From NCBI GenBank assembly GCA_025331445.1, contig JAIWNE010000021.1, positions 248,001 through 312,000 of the forward strand: 64,000 nt of DNA, read 5' to 3'. Position 1 is the stretch's first letter. Every line of letters begins with the position of its first letter. Both the position numbers and the translations under genes were made by a program. The notes beneath the pieces were generated by a model. That model saw nothing but the letters and a program-made list of their open reading frames with translations, had not been told where the DNA came from and did no database searches. This DNA comes from Blakeslea trispora (lineage: Eukaryota; Mucoromycota; Mucoromycetes; Mucorales; Choanephoraceae). Below are positions 1 to 11,050 of the stretch, piece after piece.

Positions 1-360
1 ATGATGTTCATTCATTTCAACAAAACTAGTACCAAACAGTCGATTGAGCAAAGTACCTCGATAAAGAAAAAAAAAAGAGTTATTATACACACATCTATGT
101 TTATTATTTTCATTATTTTACTTTTTCCTGTGCTTTGTGAGCCAAAGACAGCTACCACATTATAATCAAGACCTACATCCAACAAACCCCATTTCTGAAC
201 ATGTTCAGCAAGGTGTTGACTTGTTTTTTTTTCTTATTAAGCATATTGACAACATTTTGCTTATGTTATTATTTTTTTTTATCTACTTGAATTGTTTCTT
301 TTCATCAATCACTTGGATTTGAGATGTAGGCTCTGTGTTTTCTTTTATTGGTTGTGACAT
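1..360 (-). CDS. SEY1: SEY1-type ER-fusion GTPase, 5' part only
   Basis: Dynamin-like GTPase of the SEY1/RHD3/atlastin group, which fuses endoplasmic reticulum membranes. Only the N-terminal coding part is present; the gene runs off the left edge. Exons (complement) are 360-287, 219-122 and 56-1, with GT-AG introns whose phases agree. The start is the ATG at 360, followed by the family's IDEKKQF-type leader. The P-loop GSQSTGKST lies near residues 51-59 after the pattern VGLDYNVVAVF, and the next exon reads LLNRLFGTSF, typical of SEY1. The GTPase switch regions, helical stalk and C-terminal membrane hairpin would lie outside the window. The second intron splits the P-loop serine codon. The identification rests on the very conserved P-loop block, so it is firm despite the truncation. 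Confidence 0.9.
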
Positions 361-501
361 GATAGTGAGAAAAAGAAAGAAAGAGAGAAAGAAAAAAAGA
401 GACAAGTGATGGATGATTTCATTTGATCAATGCAACAAAATGAGCCAATCAAAAGCATCTATTTTTTGCATGATAAAACCATTCTGTTACTCATTTTATT
501 G

Positions 502-1008
502 TCATGATAATTCAGTGTAAGGAGCCAATTGTTGTAAAGGACCTTCAATATGTCCCTTCAATGCCTCTGCTTTGGCCTTCAAAATACCTAAATCTACTTT
601 AGAATCACCTACAAGACAGAGAATCATAGACCCCAGACCAGTCACAAAGACAACACCTTCCTAACCATATCACTTATTATAACGCGTTTATTATTATTGT
701 TATTTTTTTTTTTTACTTGCCTGGCAGTGAATGATTTGATATTGAAGATGGGTATACAGGCTGTCCTTTTTTTGATAGGTGTTCCAGATATTGGCCGAGA
801 TGGCAGAATAAATAGTTGCATTTTTATCATTTTCTGCTGCAAAAGAAATAAGAGATCCTTCAGTTGTCATGATGCTAGTAAAATAAAGAATGTAAGAGAG
901 GATCTTGAATAGAACTGGATCATTTTTTTGGGTTCTTTACAGTGCTGCTTTTATGCCATTATGTAGTGATTGTCGCAACACTTGAGATATCACTTTTGGT
1001 TTCAACAT
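502..1008 (-). CDS. LAMTOR2: Ragulator subunit LAMTOR2 (p14, roadblock fold)
   Basis: Small roadblock/LC7 protein of the Ragulator (LAMTOR) complex, which anchors Rag GTPases on the lysosome or vacuole for TORC1 signalling. Exons (complement) are 1008-941, 874-721 and 660-502, giving 126 residues; the animal protein has about 125. Conserved blocks follow the family order: MLKPKVISQVLRQ at the N-terminus, TEGSLISF, a SAISANIW helix, then LGILKAKAEALKGHIEGPLQQLAP at the C-terminus. No ATG-led continuous ORF covers it, so a simple ORF scan misses it. The second intron has a GC donor (GCAAGT) and an AG acceptor; the other is GT-AG. The gene lies between SEY1 and the ANCHR-like gene, all on the same strand. 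Budding yeast has only the diverged Ego proteins in this role, so such a recognisable LAMTOR2 marks an early-branching fungus. Confidence 0.92.
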
Positions 1009-1071
1009 TAGAATAAAGTGAAAATAAAATAAGAAAAAAAAAAAGAGAGAGAGAGAAAGGATTTTTCAAAG

Positions 1072-1866
1072 TCATTTTTTAATCCTGCTTTTATGCTTGG
1101 TTGCTTCATAATCTGCTGATGCACTACGATGAGTATAATGAAAGCATCCCTTACAAAAGCCATCTTCACAATCAAAGCATTCCACTACAGCATCTTCATT
1201 ACAGATACCTATTTTGAAATAAAAGTGAATTAAAAAGGTGATCAAACTAGACTAGGCTATCGTTATTTACAACACCAGTCATCAACTTCATCTTCTTGTT
1301 TAAAGAAAGGAGTCGGTATCTTTCCCTTTGGCTTGTTGTTAGAAGGTGTCCAGTCAATAGACTTTTTGAGTTCAAGACGTCTTTTCTCTAGTTGTTCATC
1401 ACGCTGTTGGTTGAACTGACTGTATTTCTGATCCAAAGCTTGTTCTTGATAGACTCTTTTCATCAGTTCGTCCACTTCGTCTGTTGTTTCATGTCCTACA
1501 AATGCCTGTGTGATGGCATCCAGCTGGTCTTTAGACTGATTAAATTCATCTCCTAATAAATCTTCTTCTAATAAATCCTCTCCTAACAAATCCTCCAACT
1601 GTTTTCTTGTTAACTTAAGTCAGACATTAACTTATCCTTACTTCTTTATCCATCGTATCCACATCATAATGAGTTGGTAAAGCATAATTGCGTTGCTGAA
1701 CAATCGGAGGCGTGGTAAAGACAGCTGTAAACTTGTCAGTCAATGCCTCATCCCTTTAGTTTTATCAGTGAATAAGAAAATCACCATGGCAACAAACTTA
1801 CGAAAGCGTAGGATTCCTTAAATTTCGGATTCTTTCTTCAATTGTATCTTTTTTATTGTTTGACAT
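1072..1866 (-). CDS. ANCHR/ZFYVE19-like protein with C-terminal B-box
   Basis: Protein of 213 residues resembling ZFYVE19 (ANCHR), an abscission-checkpoint regulator in animals that binds ESCRT-III/VPS4. Exons (complement) are 1866-1802, 1753-1642, 1598-1271 and 1208-1072; all phases agree. The N-terminal segment IEERIRNLRNPTLSDEAL matches the short helix/DEE motif before the MIM-like region of that family. The middle is acidic and coiled, with LLGEDLL-type repeats. The C-terminus is a B-box-like zinc finger reading WCCICNEDA, ECFDCEDGFCKGCF, then His residues. No FYVE finger is present, unlike the animal protein, so the role in cytokinesis is inferred only from the rest. The start lies 78 bp from the divergent CCDC43 start, so the two probably share a promoter. 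Confidence 0.8.
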
Positions 1867-1944
1867 TTTTTTTTAGAGAGAAAAAAATAGGGAAAAAAAA
1901 GGAGCGAAAAAGTCACTTCTTTCTGCTTTATTTTTTTTTTTGAC
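1867..1944. promoter_or_regulatory. Short bidirectional promoter region
   Basis: These 78 bases separate the start codons of two divergent genes, the ANCHR-like gene on the minus strand and the CCDC43-like gene on the plus strand. The stretch is poly-T and poly-A rich on both flanks and carries no obvious TATA box. Everything needed to start both transcripts probably lies here or inside the genes. This is inferred from the gene positions only. Confidence 0.45.
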
Positions 1945-2828
1945 ATGACACTGTTAGACCAAGTGGTAGATCAATTAGCCAACATTGAACTCAAAGGTAA
2001 AAAGCACCCCCTTTTTCCTTTATCTTTCCTGATATTAACCCATAAACAGACCAAGATATTGCTGAATATATCACTGGTATTCTCACTGATAATTCTATGG
2101 AAGATGACGAAAAGCATGAAGTCATGACCGAGTTTCTTTCTGAAGCAACTGTAAGCACATGAACAACATTAGCTGATATAGGCTAACCTCAGAACGAAAA
2201 AAAAAAGGACAAAGATACCGAGGCATTGATCACTACCTTATTAACCAATTCAAAAACCATTCAAGAAGATCAGTTAAAGGAAGCAGAACAAAAGCGATCC
2301 AAATTGATTGAAGAAGCACGCTGTAAAGAACACAAACAAACTAGCCTAGATACACAACTCATTCTATTTAAATAGTACGTGAAGAAGAAAGACGAATTCA
2401 AGCTGAAAAAGAACAAGAAGAGAATGCATCATTAAGAACAGCTCAAAAGCAGCTAACAAAGGAACAGAAGCAGGCACGTGAACATCTCATGAGACAGTAT
2501 GGTTATGTATCTGAAGGTGAAGAAGAAAAAGAAACTGAAGAGCCTAAACAGCGTAGAGGCAAACCAACCACTTCTGCTGGTAAAGAAAAAAAAACATACA
2601 ACGGTTGTTCATCACTTTCGCTGACTTTATTTGCTAGATCCACTGCTTGAAGCCAATCGTAATGCAGACCTGGTAAAAGAAAAAGAACAGCAAAGACGTG
2701 ATCAGATGAAGCATGCGTCTGAAAAGGAAAAGGAGCGTAACAGAATGTTGCAACAAAAGCAAAAGAAAGAAAAAGAACTGGATAAGGAAAAGAAAAAGAC
2801 ACAGAAAGGAGAAAGAAAACGCATGTAG
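1945..2828 (+). CDS. CCDC43-family coiled-coil protein
   Basis: Protein of 225 residues of the CCDC43 family, whose molecular role is poorly known. Exons are 1945-1996, 2050-2150, 2193-2322, 2376-2579 and 2638-2828, all GT-AG with matching phases. The N-terminal 50 residues (DQDIAEYITGIL, then an acidic helix ending FLSEAT) correspond to the family's helical PWI-like domain. A long charged coiled coil follows, and the C-terminus is extremely basic, KKKTQKGERKR, almost the same as in the animal protein. The third intron sits inside the coiled coil and the fourth splits a GAT codon. The stop codon is only 10 bases from the stop of RRP8 on the other strand, so the 3' UTRs must overlap. Assigned by the N- and C-terminal blocks; function not inferred. 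Confidence 0.85.
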
Positions 2829-2838
2829 ACTTTTTATT

Positions 2839-4224
2839 TTAACGCTTTTTATACAAACAAGGTTTTAATAACGATTGAGCCCTTTTTTGTAATTTCGTGT
2901 TGGATTGTGTGATGCCTGCACCTTTTTTGAGTGATCTGATCTGTGTCTTGCTTAGACCTGACAACATCTCTTCATCTACTTCTTCGCTGTAATTGGGTCT
3001 CTTGGTGAAATAGAGCATGACAAACATCTTGTTGTCATCTTCTTTATCCATAAAATCATAACCCAATCCTTCCAATAAGGTGATAAAAGCATCCAGATCA
3101 CTGAATCGACTGACCACTTCAGCAATCTTCAATTCGCCTCCTACTTTAAGTACACGGTGAGCTTCTTTCAAGAAATCAAGGTAGTTGGTGCCCATCAAAG
3201 ATAGTGAAAAGACAGCTACATCCACAGAATCAGCCTCAAGAGGTAATCTGGAGATATCACAAGCAGTAACAAGATCGTTCTTGGCAATCAGATCAAAACT
3301 CATGACTTTGTGCTTCTTTAAGGATTGGGCTATCATGGCATCACCACAGCCTAAATCAGCAATCACTGTATTCTTGGGCATGGACTTGAGTTGTTGAATG
3401 ATCACATCCACAGGGTTGACAGGCCATGATTCTACTTGATGACGAAAACCTTCATGGTACTAAAAACAAAACAGAAAGAATTGAGCCACACTACCTTCCT
3501 TTTTTTTGTGTGTATATCTTCTTACTTCATCAAATAATTCAGGCTTTTCTTGAAATAAGGAAAATGATTTATTACCGGGTGTTGTGTAGAGTTGTTCATT
3601 CAACCAACGGAAACGAGCACCGGAAAGCTTTTCTTTCATCTTGCGTTGAAGAGGTGTCAGACCTTGATCTTCTTGTTTAGTTTGTACTGGCTTGGCTTGT
3701 ACTGGCTTTGGTTGATCAGGCTATAAGAAAGATAAGTCGAGATTGCCAATCGCAGAAAAAAAGTATTACCTTGGCTGGTTGCTTAGGAACAGGTTGATCT
3801 GTCTTCTTTTTAGACAACAACTATAGAGGAAAGAGAGAAAAAGTCAGAGATCTGTTTCTTTAAGCTTAGATTGTCTTACAGCTTGAAGTTTCTTTTTTTG
3901 ATCTATTTTTTGTTGATGTTGATTGGGCTTCTTTTGCTTTTTGTTGGTTTGATCATCCTTTGCGTCTTCTAAAGGTCTCTTCTTTTTGTTGTTTTGAGTG
4001 GCAGGCTTCTTGTTCTTCTTGGGCTGTTTAGGTTGGTTGGGTTGATTGAGTTTGGCTAATTCAGCTTGAAGTTGATCTGCTTCTTTTGTCGCTTGTGTCT
4101 CTTTTGTGCTTTCAACCTGCTTTGCCTTTTTCTTTTCGTTTACTGGGGCTTGTTGAGCAATATTCTTGGGTAAAGCCCAACCTGATGCTTCAAATAAAGG
4201 TTGCATGAGAATCTTGGAGATCAA
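2839..4224 (-). CDS. RRP8: 25S rRNA adenine-N1 methyltransferase RRP8
   Basis: Nucleolar SAM-dependent methyltransferase that makes m1A in large-subunit rRNA and helps early pre-rRNA cleavage. Exons (complement) are 4224-3880, 3820-3770, 3720-3526 and 3459-2839, giving 403 residues, close to the yeast length. The N-terminus has the family signature LFEASGWALP, then a Lys-rich low-complexity nucleolar region (residues 20-150). The conserved core begins LTPLQRRMKEKLSGARFRWLNEQLYT, with the SAM motif VIADLGCGDA, an acidic SFDL strand end, and FLKEAHRVLKVGGELKIAEV. Translation could start at the ATG at 4224 or the in-frame one at 4206, which is nearer the family start. It converges on the CCDC43 gene with ten bases between stops. 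Confidence 0.93.
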
Positions 4225-5509
4225 AAAAAAAGGCTAAAGACTGTCAATTTGTTATTTTTTTTTCTCATTGGAAAACTTGACTAATTTTGAGAGTCCTCAT
4301 TCATCGAAATTTTGGGAATAAATAAATTGATTTTTTGAGCCTCAAATGGTCATAGAGACGGGAATTTTAGATTTCGTGTTTTTTTTTGACGTGTTTGTGT
4401 TATCAATAAAGTCAATTCCAACACACTGTAAGCCTACACTTGACTTTAGATGACTATATTCACACTCACATAATGATGTCCTTGACATTGTCATCTTTCC
4501 TCAATCTATGGACACCATATGCGTGTTTACTCATTTATTCTCTTTTTTACGCAATGTCAGCAAAATACATCGATCAGAACATGATGTATCACGAAATTTT
4601 GATGTTTTTTTTTAAGAGCAGATGCCATCGCGGATTTAGAGAAGCCCTTTATGACATACGCCTCATTCTTTCATGATATGCCCAAAAAAATTTTTTTGGA
4701 GTACCAAACTAAAGACTCTGTTTGTTTAACGCGTACAGTGTCTAAACTAGTTCATTTTGTCATGACGATAACAGCCATTCTGTTGTCTTCCTAACAACAC
4801 TCTACACTTTGAATAACTTTTATTTGGTAAGCATGTGACTTGACTGTGTATTTCAAAGCATATTTCTCGATTGCCGATTGTCAAGAATACAATATCGATT
4901 TTTTTTAGATCTCACATTTGTTACCGTTGAATTCTACAAGCAATTGAAACTGACATAAATTGAAGCTATTTTTAAAAAACTAAACTGTTTTTAGTTGCCA
5001 CATGGTCGGATAGTTGACATATTTGGAAAAATAGCAAAAAAGTTCAGGTACATATTTGTCCCCCCCAATTTCTAAAGTGATACAAAAAAGGAAAGATCTT
5101 TAGAATTTTGATCGATGTTTGACATTTGTCAATTTAAACTTGTCACATGAAAGTATTTTTTTTTTTTGTTCATCATCTAAACTTTTAACGATGCCATTTA
5201 TTCAATGGATGACATCACTTTCATATAGCCAATGTACAATGGGTTGTCAAATAGATGTATTGTTAACATTGTTCATTTTTTCCATCAACTTTTATTATAT
5301 ATAGATTGATTGAATTACAATATTTTCAGATGCTTGATTAAAAGACTAGTTGGTATTTGGTGAAAATATTTTATTTGTTATGTACGTGATGTTTAGTGTC
5401 TTTCATCAAGAAAGGATAAAGATATATGTATAATTGGAGGGGTATAATTGAAGTTTACAGTGAAATAAATACATGAAATAGGATAATAAAGAAATAAAAG
5501 GGGCACTAA
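4225..5509. other. Intergenic, AT-rich, no gene seen
   Basis: About 1.3 kb between the start of RRP8 and the stop of the zinc-ribbon gene. It holds many poly-T and poly-A runs and stop codons in every frame. The longest reading frame, 78 codons at 4440-4676, has no recognisable motif and no supporting splice structure. I see no RNA gene or repeat. The part nearest 4225 should contain the RRP8 promoter. Confidence 0.6.
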
Positions 5510-5902
5510 TCAATAGGCACCACTGAATGAGCTTATATGGCTACTGCTGTCAATATCCATAGTATAACCAAACAAAAGATCTTCTTCACTTGGCAAATAG
5601 CTGAATTCCTCGGGATAAGATGGTAATTCTTCGTTTTTCCATTTACATTTCGAGCATTCGTAACGGACACGCATACTGTTGGAGATACATTTGTTGAATA
5701 TGATGAATTGTCTTTCAGAGCGCATGAGTTGAACAGAAGCTTGGTGTCTGCATTTGGGACAAGGATGACTGTTTCTTTCCAAGGAAATCTTTTTTCCAGG
5801 TGTGCTAACTGTAAAAAAAAAGATGATGAGTATGGATGAACAACTATAGAGCATATATGTATATTTACCTAGAGTAAAGTTGTTTGCAGTCATTTTCATC
5901 AT
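5510..5902 (-). CDS. Small zinc-ribbon protein, unknown function
   Basis: Predicted protein of 110 residues from exons (complement) 5902-5869 and 5808-5510, joined by a GT-AG intron; the joined segment reads NNFTLVSTPGKKISLERN. Two CxxC pairs (CPKCRH and CSKCKW) about 40 residues apart flank a beta-rich stretch, the layout of a zinc ribbon such as those in transcription factors or RNA polymerase subunits. The 45-residue tail is acidic and ends SSHISSFSGAY. Three in-frame Met codons lie near the start (residues 1, 2 and 4), so the exact start is open. No family name can be assigned. A long unfilled upstream region of 1.8 kb separates it from the divergent gene at 7698. Confidence 0.65.
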   Translation of the reverse strand: MMKMTANNFTLGKYTYMLYSCSSILIIFFFTVSTPGKKISLERNSHPCPKCRHQASVQLMRSERQFIIFNKCISNSMRVRYECSKCKWKNEELPSYPEEFSYLPSEEDLLFGYTMDIDSSSHISSFSGAY

Positions 5903-7697
5903 TTGTTTGAAAGATAGTTAGGTATAGAATTGTATTGTAAAGAAGTCTTTATGAAGATAAAGAAAAGAATATCGAAATGAGCTCGAGTATTTATATATAT
6001 TTTTGGGCTTAGAATTTATTTGTCCGCCGATCGGATTTCAGGCAGATTCAACAGACCCTGATAAAAAGGTAATTCTCCCTCTTGATCCCTCTCTCCCCCC
6101 CCCCTCAATTTTATGATTGCGCGCTCCTGAAACATCCACCTCCGCTTACTCCGTTACTTATTTGGTAATTCTTTCATTTCCTCATGATCAAATTTGTTGA
6201 TATGGTGATCATTAAAGAAAAGAAGACGTAAGCCTTACGAAAAAAAACCTTTCATTGTTGCCATCTTGACTTGGATTAATTGAGACAAGGACAACATTTA
6301 CTTTAAAGGTAATTTTATTTTTCCTTGGTTTTGATGATGTGCCATTCAGTAACCAATTTAAATGAATGTGTGGCTTAGAATATCACTAAATAAAGAAACC
6401 AAAAAAAGGGGGGGTTGATCACTAAAGTAATTTGCGCTTTGACTTTGATGAATGCCTAATGGACTTTATTCTTTATACTGTAACAATAACAAACAGATGA
6501 AAAAAGACAATCCTTTTTTTTTGTCCAAGAATAAACACGCTTTATTCATTCTCACGTTAGTCTAGTGCTTAAGGTACACAGATTTGTCTAGTAAGTTGTG
6601 TTCTCAATGCACCCTAATGAAGGTTTGTTCGAGACTAATGATAATCAAAAAAAAAGAGTCTCTAACACCTTAAAAGCTGATTGGTGCTTTTACACATGAA
6701 ACTAAACGTTGAAACAGCGTTGAAAGGCGATCTTTTCTTCTTTTAGCAAATCAAACAGCCAATGAAACATTTGGTTCAACTATTGATCCACCTAGATCAT
6801 CAACTCACTTTTGACCTGATTTCTTTCCTTCTTTAATGACTAAAGCTTTGTTAGTAGATCAGCCTTATGTTTGCTGGACTGAATTAAATAAGCTCTAATG
6901 CGTTTAAACAATAGAAATCTCAAGAGTTTAATCTCGCTGAGCATAGTGTTAACTTTTTTTTCCCTGTAATTTGAAACCTATCAAATAAAGTAGATGTGCT
7001 TGTCTCTTGATACATTTAACATTAGTAATGCTCTTTCACACATTACACACATACATGTTTGATTGGCTTTCAGCTTATCTCTTTTTTCAAGAGTAAAGTA
7101 TTGGTAACTTTTAAAGAGAGAAGAAAAGACAATAGCCCATTCAGGGTTAATGTTTATTGTCTGAGAGAGAGAGAGAGAGAGAGAGAGACATTTGGCTCAG
7201 TTTATTCTATATCTATACACGCTACTTGATTGTGATACAAAAGTAGATACGCTGACATTGTTACAATTATTCATAAAACACAAAGAGAGTATCATGTTCA
7301 GATCTTGAATAGATGGCGCAAAACCCCATAGAAATAAAGGGGGTTTTTGACTTAGGGTATGGTAACACATATCTAGGTATTATCTCTCAGGTCCTTGTAT
7401 TTGTACTTTAATAAACAAGATATCATTGTAGGAAATGTATGCGTATTCAGTGTTTATCATCCATGTCTATGCTATTGTCTAATTGACGCTAAAGAGATTC
7501 CATCACACATTAGTGTATTGTTACTCTATTTTATTTTCTATAGAGTGACAAGTAAATTATTTTTTAACTAAATTTATCGTTTTTTTTTTTCATCTAATTT
7601 CTCCCCCCCCCCCCTTCTTTCAAACACACACACACACACTTACTCTCCTTTTTCTCTTTTTCTTCTTCTCATCTTTGTCCCCCTTTTTCAAGAAAGT
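5903..7697. other. Long divergent intergenic region
   Basis: About 1.8 kb between two divergent genes. No coding frame is convincing. It holds a (GA)n tract at 7163-7188, a poly-C run near 7600-7613, a CA repeat near 7624-7639, and a pyrimidine-rich stretch just before the ATG at 7698. A short inverted repeat, AAAACCCC and GGGGTTTT, lies at 7320-7327 and 7340-7347. Its length and pyrimidine-rich end suggest a large promoter or a long 5' UTR for the 7698 gene; this is inference. Confidence 0.5.
7163..7188. repeat. (GA)13 simple repeat
   Basis: Uninterrupted GA dinucleotide repeat of 26 bases in the intergenic region upstream of the 7698 gene. Likely length-variable between strains. Confidence 0.9.
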
Positions 7698-9406
7698 ATG
7701 CACTTGTTGTCACTTTTACTAGGTCATTATGAAAAAGACCGACCTTTTTATCTTTACCGAGCAGAGGGGACAAACACGCTGTTATTCAAGTTCACAGATG
7801 TCGTCTCCATCTTCAATCTCACAGCCGATCGTCTACCTCCAGATGGCTCTTACTTTGTAGACAAAGAGAGCCCTTATGATGCTTATGTGACCACCACAGA
7901 TTTGGCTTCCTTAGCCATCCAACAAAACAAGTTTCTCTTGGCTGAACTCTGTAAACTGAAACCAGTCGATTATGCTGCCTCTCTGGCTGAGTCTATCTTG
8001 AGTAATCTACCTCAGTTTGTCTATTCTAAATCAAGAAAGGATGATGCTCACTATACAGCCACTCATCTTACTGTGGTCAATCAATCTGCTTTTAAGATCA
8101 AGTCTGAGCCTAAATCACCACCTCCTTTATCAAATCATACATCCTCAGATCCAATGGCTCTCAATACGATCATAGGCGCTGGTAGCCAACAACAATTACA
8201 ACAATCTCATATGAGAAGACCAAGCAGGTAAGCACTTGTTTATTTATTTTAAACAAAAAAAAAAGATTGATGTGATTCCATAGAGTGCTTGAAGAACAGC
8301 CATTGTTAAAAAAGCAGAAAAAGGATGAATTACCTACTCTTTTACCTAAATCAGTCCATACTGTGAGTTCACAACAACCACAGGCCTCTAGCTTGTTGGC
8401 CAAAAGACTGAACAACAATAAGAATGCACGTCATCTCACTATCTATGCACCCTCTTATGGTGAGCCATTAAGTACAGCCATTCGATCTGCACCTTTGAAT
8501 TCCAATTTCAGACAACAGACCAAATACAATCCACCTTACCATCACCATCATCATCATCAGCCTACACAACCACACCCATTATCACAGGCTACCATGGTAT
8601 CTCCTTCTTCTTCAAGTAATGCTACCAGTGCTACTCATTCTGAATTTGCCATACCACCCATTGTTCCTTCTCAACAACAACAACAACAACAACAACATGT
8701 ACACCATCCTCCTCATACAGCTCATCCTAGTAGTATGCATCATCCATCTCATTTCCCACCTCAGTCACCACAATACCCTCCACCTTCTTCTAATAATAAC
8801 ACTAATAATAATTCTTCTTCTTCTTCTGGTTATCCCTCTGGCTTTTCAGCAACTACCTCCATCCATCATGTTCGTAATGAAGCCATACCAAAGACACCTA
8901 CTCACAACTCTCTTCAAAAGCAGCAATTTATGCAGCCATTTGAACATTTGTTTGATACCATTGAAACCACACGTACCCTTAAAACGACTTTGGATGATCA
9001 AATCAGACGTTCTTCTACCCTGATACAGACCTTACAGACTTCTTCTACTACAATTGAAAGTCTGGTGAGAAACCAAGTGAAAGAGGCACAGAAGGAAATG
9101 ATGCATCGATTAGAGGATCGACTGGAAGAGTTCATGAATCGTTTAGCTACAGTGGAAAGAAAGGCTAATAACCATCATCCTAGTATGGATACCATTACTG
9201 AGGAAGAGGAAGAAGAACAACAACAACAAAATGAGGCATTCAACAGAAGAAAGAGACCGACTTCTTTAAGAGTTTCACAAGAGCCATTAGTCAATCCACC
9301 TACCATTGTCAAGTCACAGCATGATATTGGCTTGAGTGAATATCAGCAAATGCTAGATACATTACGTGAACGCCTTGATAGACTTGAAAGACAATTAGAA
9401 ACTTAA
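7698..9406 (+). CDS. Unrecognised Gln/His-rich protein with coiled coil
   Basis: Protein of 550 residues from exons 7698-8227 and 8284-9406 (GT-AG, split AGA codon). I do not recognise the family. Residues 1-110 look globular: HYEKDRPFYLYRAEGTNTLL, a patterned beta/alpha region and a LASLAIQQNKFLLAELCKL helix. A linker rich in Ser/Pro follows, then a short well-ordered block, ARHLTIYAPSYGEPLSTAIR, that looks like a conserved peptide motif. Next come low-complexity tracts of His (about 8540-8560), Gln (about 8670-8697), Asn and Ser. Residues about 395-480 form a long amphipathic coiled coil (FDTIETTRTLKTTLDDQIRR onward), and a second one ends the protein at LRERLDRLERQLET. The composition suggests a nuclear regulator or scaffold, but no DNA-binding domain is visible. 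Confidence 0.8.
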
Positions 9407-9610
9407 TAATAAAAAAAAAGAGATGATTTTGTCTCTGAATGAAAGCATTTCAATTAGATGATCTCAAACACTTTTTTTAAAAAAAAGACTCTTTCTCTCC
9501 AGCATTCATGTGTGTGTTTATTCAAGCATTTTCGCTCTCTCTCTCTCTCTATATATTCATTTAACATTGGATTCTCTTGTGTAAACATCATCCATTGACT
9601 GCTTTAATTA

Positions 9611-10008
9611 TTTAGAATAAGGCAATGCTCTTCCAAGCATTTTCTTTGTTGTGTTGTCTGCAATTTTAGAACTGGCAAGTCGATTGATTCTTTGGGCAGA
9701 GAAGCTGGAATTCAAGTGACGAATACCAGCTTGCCAACGCTTATAGTTACCGTTGGAAGTAGGAAAGAATCTAGCCAACATGTTAGATGGAGAGTAATTT
9801 GTTTCATTCTCTTTTTTTTTTTTTCATCTTACCTCTTCTTGGCCCCTGAGTGAGATTTTAATTTGGTAGCCATACCTCTTGAGGCTTGTCCAAGGGGAGA
9901 TAAAGACTTTGTTACAATACTAGCTATTCAACGTGTTGAGTTTATGTTGCTTTTCTTCTCAAGTAAACAGACAACAAGGTATCTGATCCTACCTAATGAA
10001 CCCAACAT
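9611..10008 (-). CDS. Mitochondrial ribosomal protein bL35m
   Basis: Large-subunit mitochondrial ribosomal protein of the bacterial L35 family, 88 residues. Exons (complement) are 10008-9993 (only 16 coding bases), 9923-9833 and 9770-9611. The diagnostic block is TKLKSHSGAKKRFFPTSNGN followed by YKRWQAGIRH, equivalent to the MKTHSGAKKRF...KR.QA..RH core of bacterial L35. The first 20 residues (MLGSLASIVTKSLSPLG) are hydrophobic and basic without acidic residues, as expected for a mitochondrial targeting peptide. The second intron interrupts the Lys-Arg-Phe of the signature. The gene converges on the 7698 gene with 204 bp between stops. The small first exon means ORF callers would miss it; the acceptor of intron 1 was chosen because only it keeps phase. 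Confidence 0.9.
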
Positions 10009-11050
10009 GATGAATATATATATAAAGAAAGAAAAAAAAAAAAAAAGAAAAACCACGTTCCCCGCTTGCCTACTGTCAAACTTTGGAAATAGCATTGGAA
10101 CAAAAATAAAAAGTCACAGCCTTTCACTTTTTTTTTTATGTTGTCCATGAGATGAAAGTGTTGTTTGTTTCGAATAAAGAAAGCAATTATAGTAAGCATG
10201 CTTAGTGAAATAACTCGAAACAGTCTTATATGCTTGGGCTCTATCCTCCCTCCCTTTTTTTTTTTAATTACTAAAAAGCATAGACTATTTTGAGAAATGA
10301 TTGGGACATGAGTTGAGACTGTAAAGAAATAAAACAAGAAAGAGTGTGGTGTACTTGATACAGGGTACACTGTTTAATTAGTACAGGTAAGCTCTATACA
10401 TGCAACATCCATTGATTTGTTTGCCTTTATATGTTTCCTCTCTTTCTACCTCTTGTGTTGTTACATGTAAGCAGTAAAACAAGAGAGGTTTATCACTACA
10501 TCTCTCAATTTGGGTTTGAAATCAGGGATTTTGAGCAGGTCAAAATGAATTCATTTCCCAAGCATGTTGTAACACAATAGTTTGGGAAAAAAAAACAAAA
10601 GAGGAATAAAAAAAGACATAGACAATCAAAGCAAAGTGTGGTTATTGTTCAAGGTAGATTCTCTCCTTTTTTTTTTTAAACAAAAGGAAACATATTTGAT
10701 TTGTTTTGAAATGAAAGGAAATCATCTATAGTTTGATCTCTCAAGTGAGATTCTCTAGTTGTACAAAAGAGAGGAGATTTATGATTGTGTATGATACTAC
10801 ACTTAATGAGCCTATTTCAACTGTTGCTATATAGCCTCATTTATAGGAAAATAATCTTCCTTAATAATGCATCAAGGATACACACACACTCACACACATT
10901 TTAATAGGATGAGCTTTATGTTTTCTATTTCCGAAATTTCCCTTTTTTTTTTTCTCTTTTCTTTTTTTTTTCTTCAAGAGAGAGAAAGGAAATATCTTTT
11001 TTTTTTTAAAAGAAAAAGAAAGATTTTGTAATTGTCTATGATATTGATAA
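10009..11050. other. Intergenic, divergent promoters
   Basis: About 1.0 kb between the divergent bL35m and SSH4 genes. It is AT-rich with many homopolymer runs and has no credible coding frame; the 95- and 125-codon frames here are low-complexity shadows. A CT/GA-rich stretch at about 10935-11020 lies just before the SSH4 start and is probably its leader or promoter. Confidence 0.55.

Noticed and set aside
4440..4676. 78-codon plus-strand frame
   Set aside because: Hydrophobic and Met-rich with no ATG context, family or splice partner.
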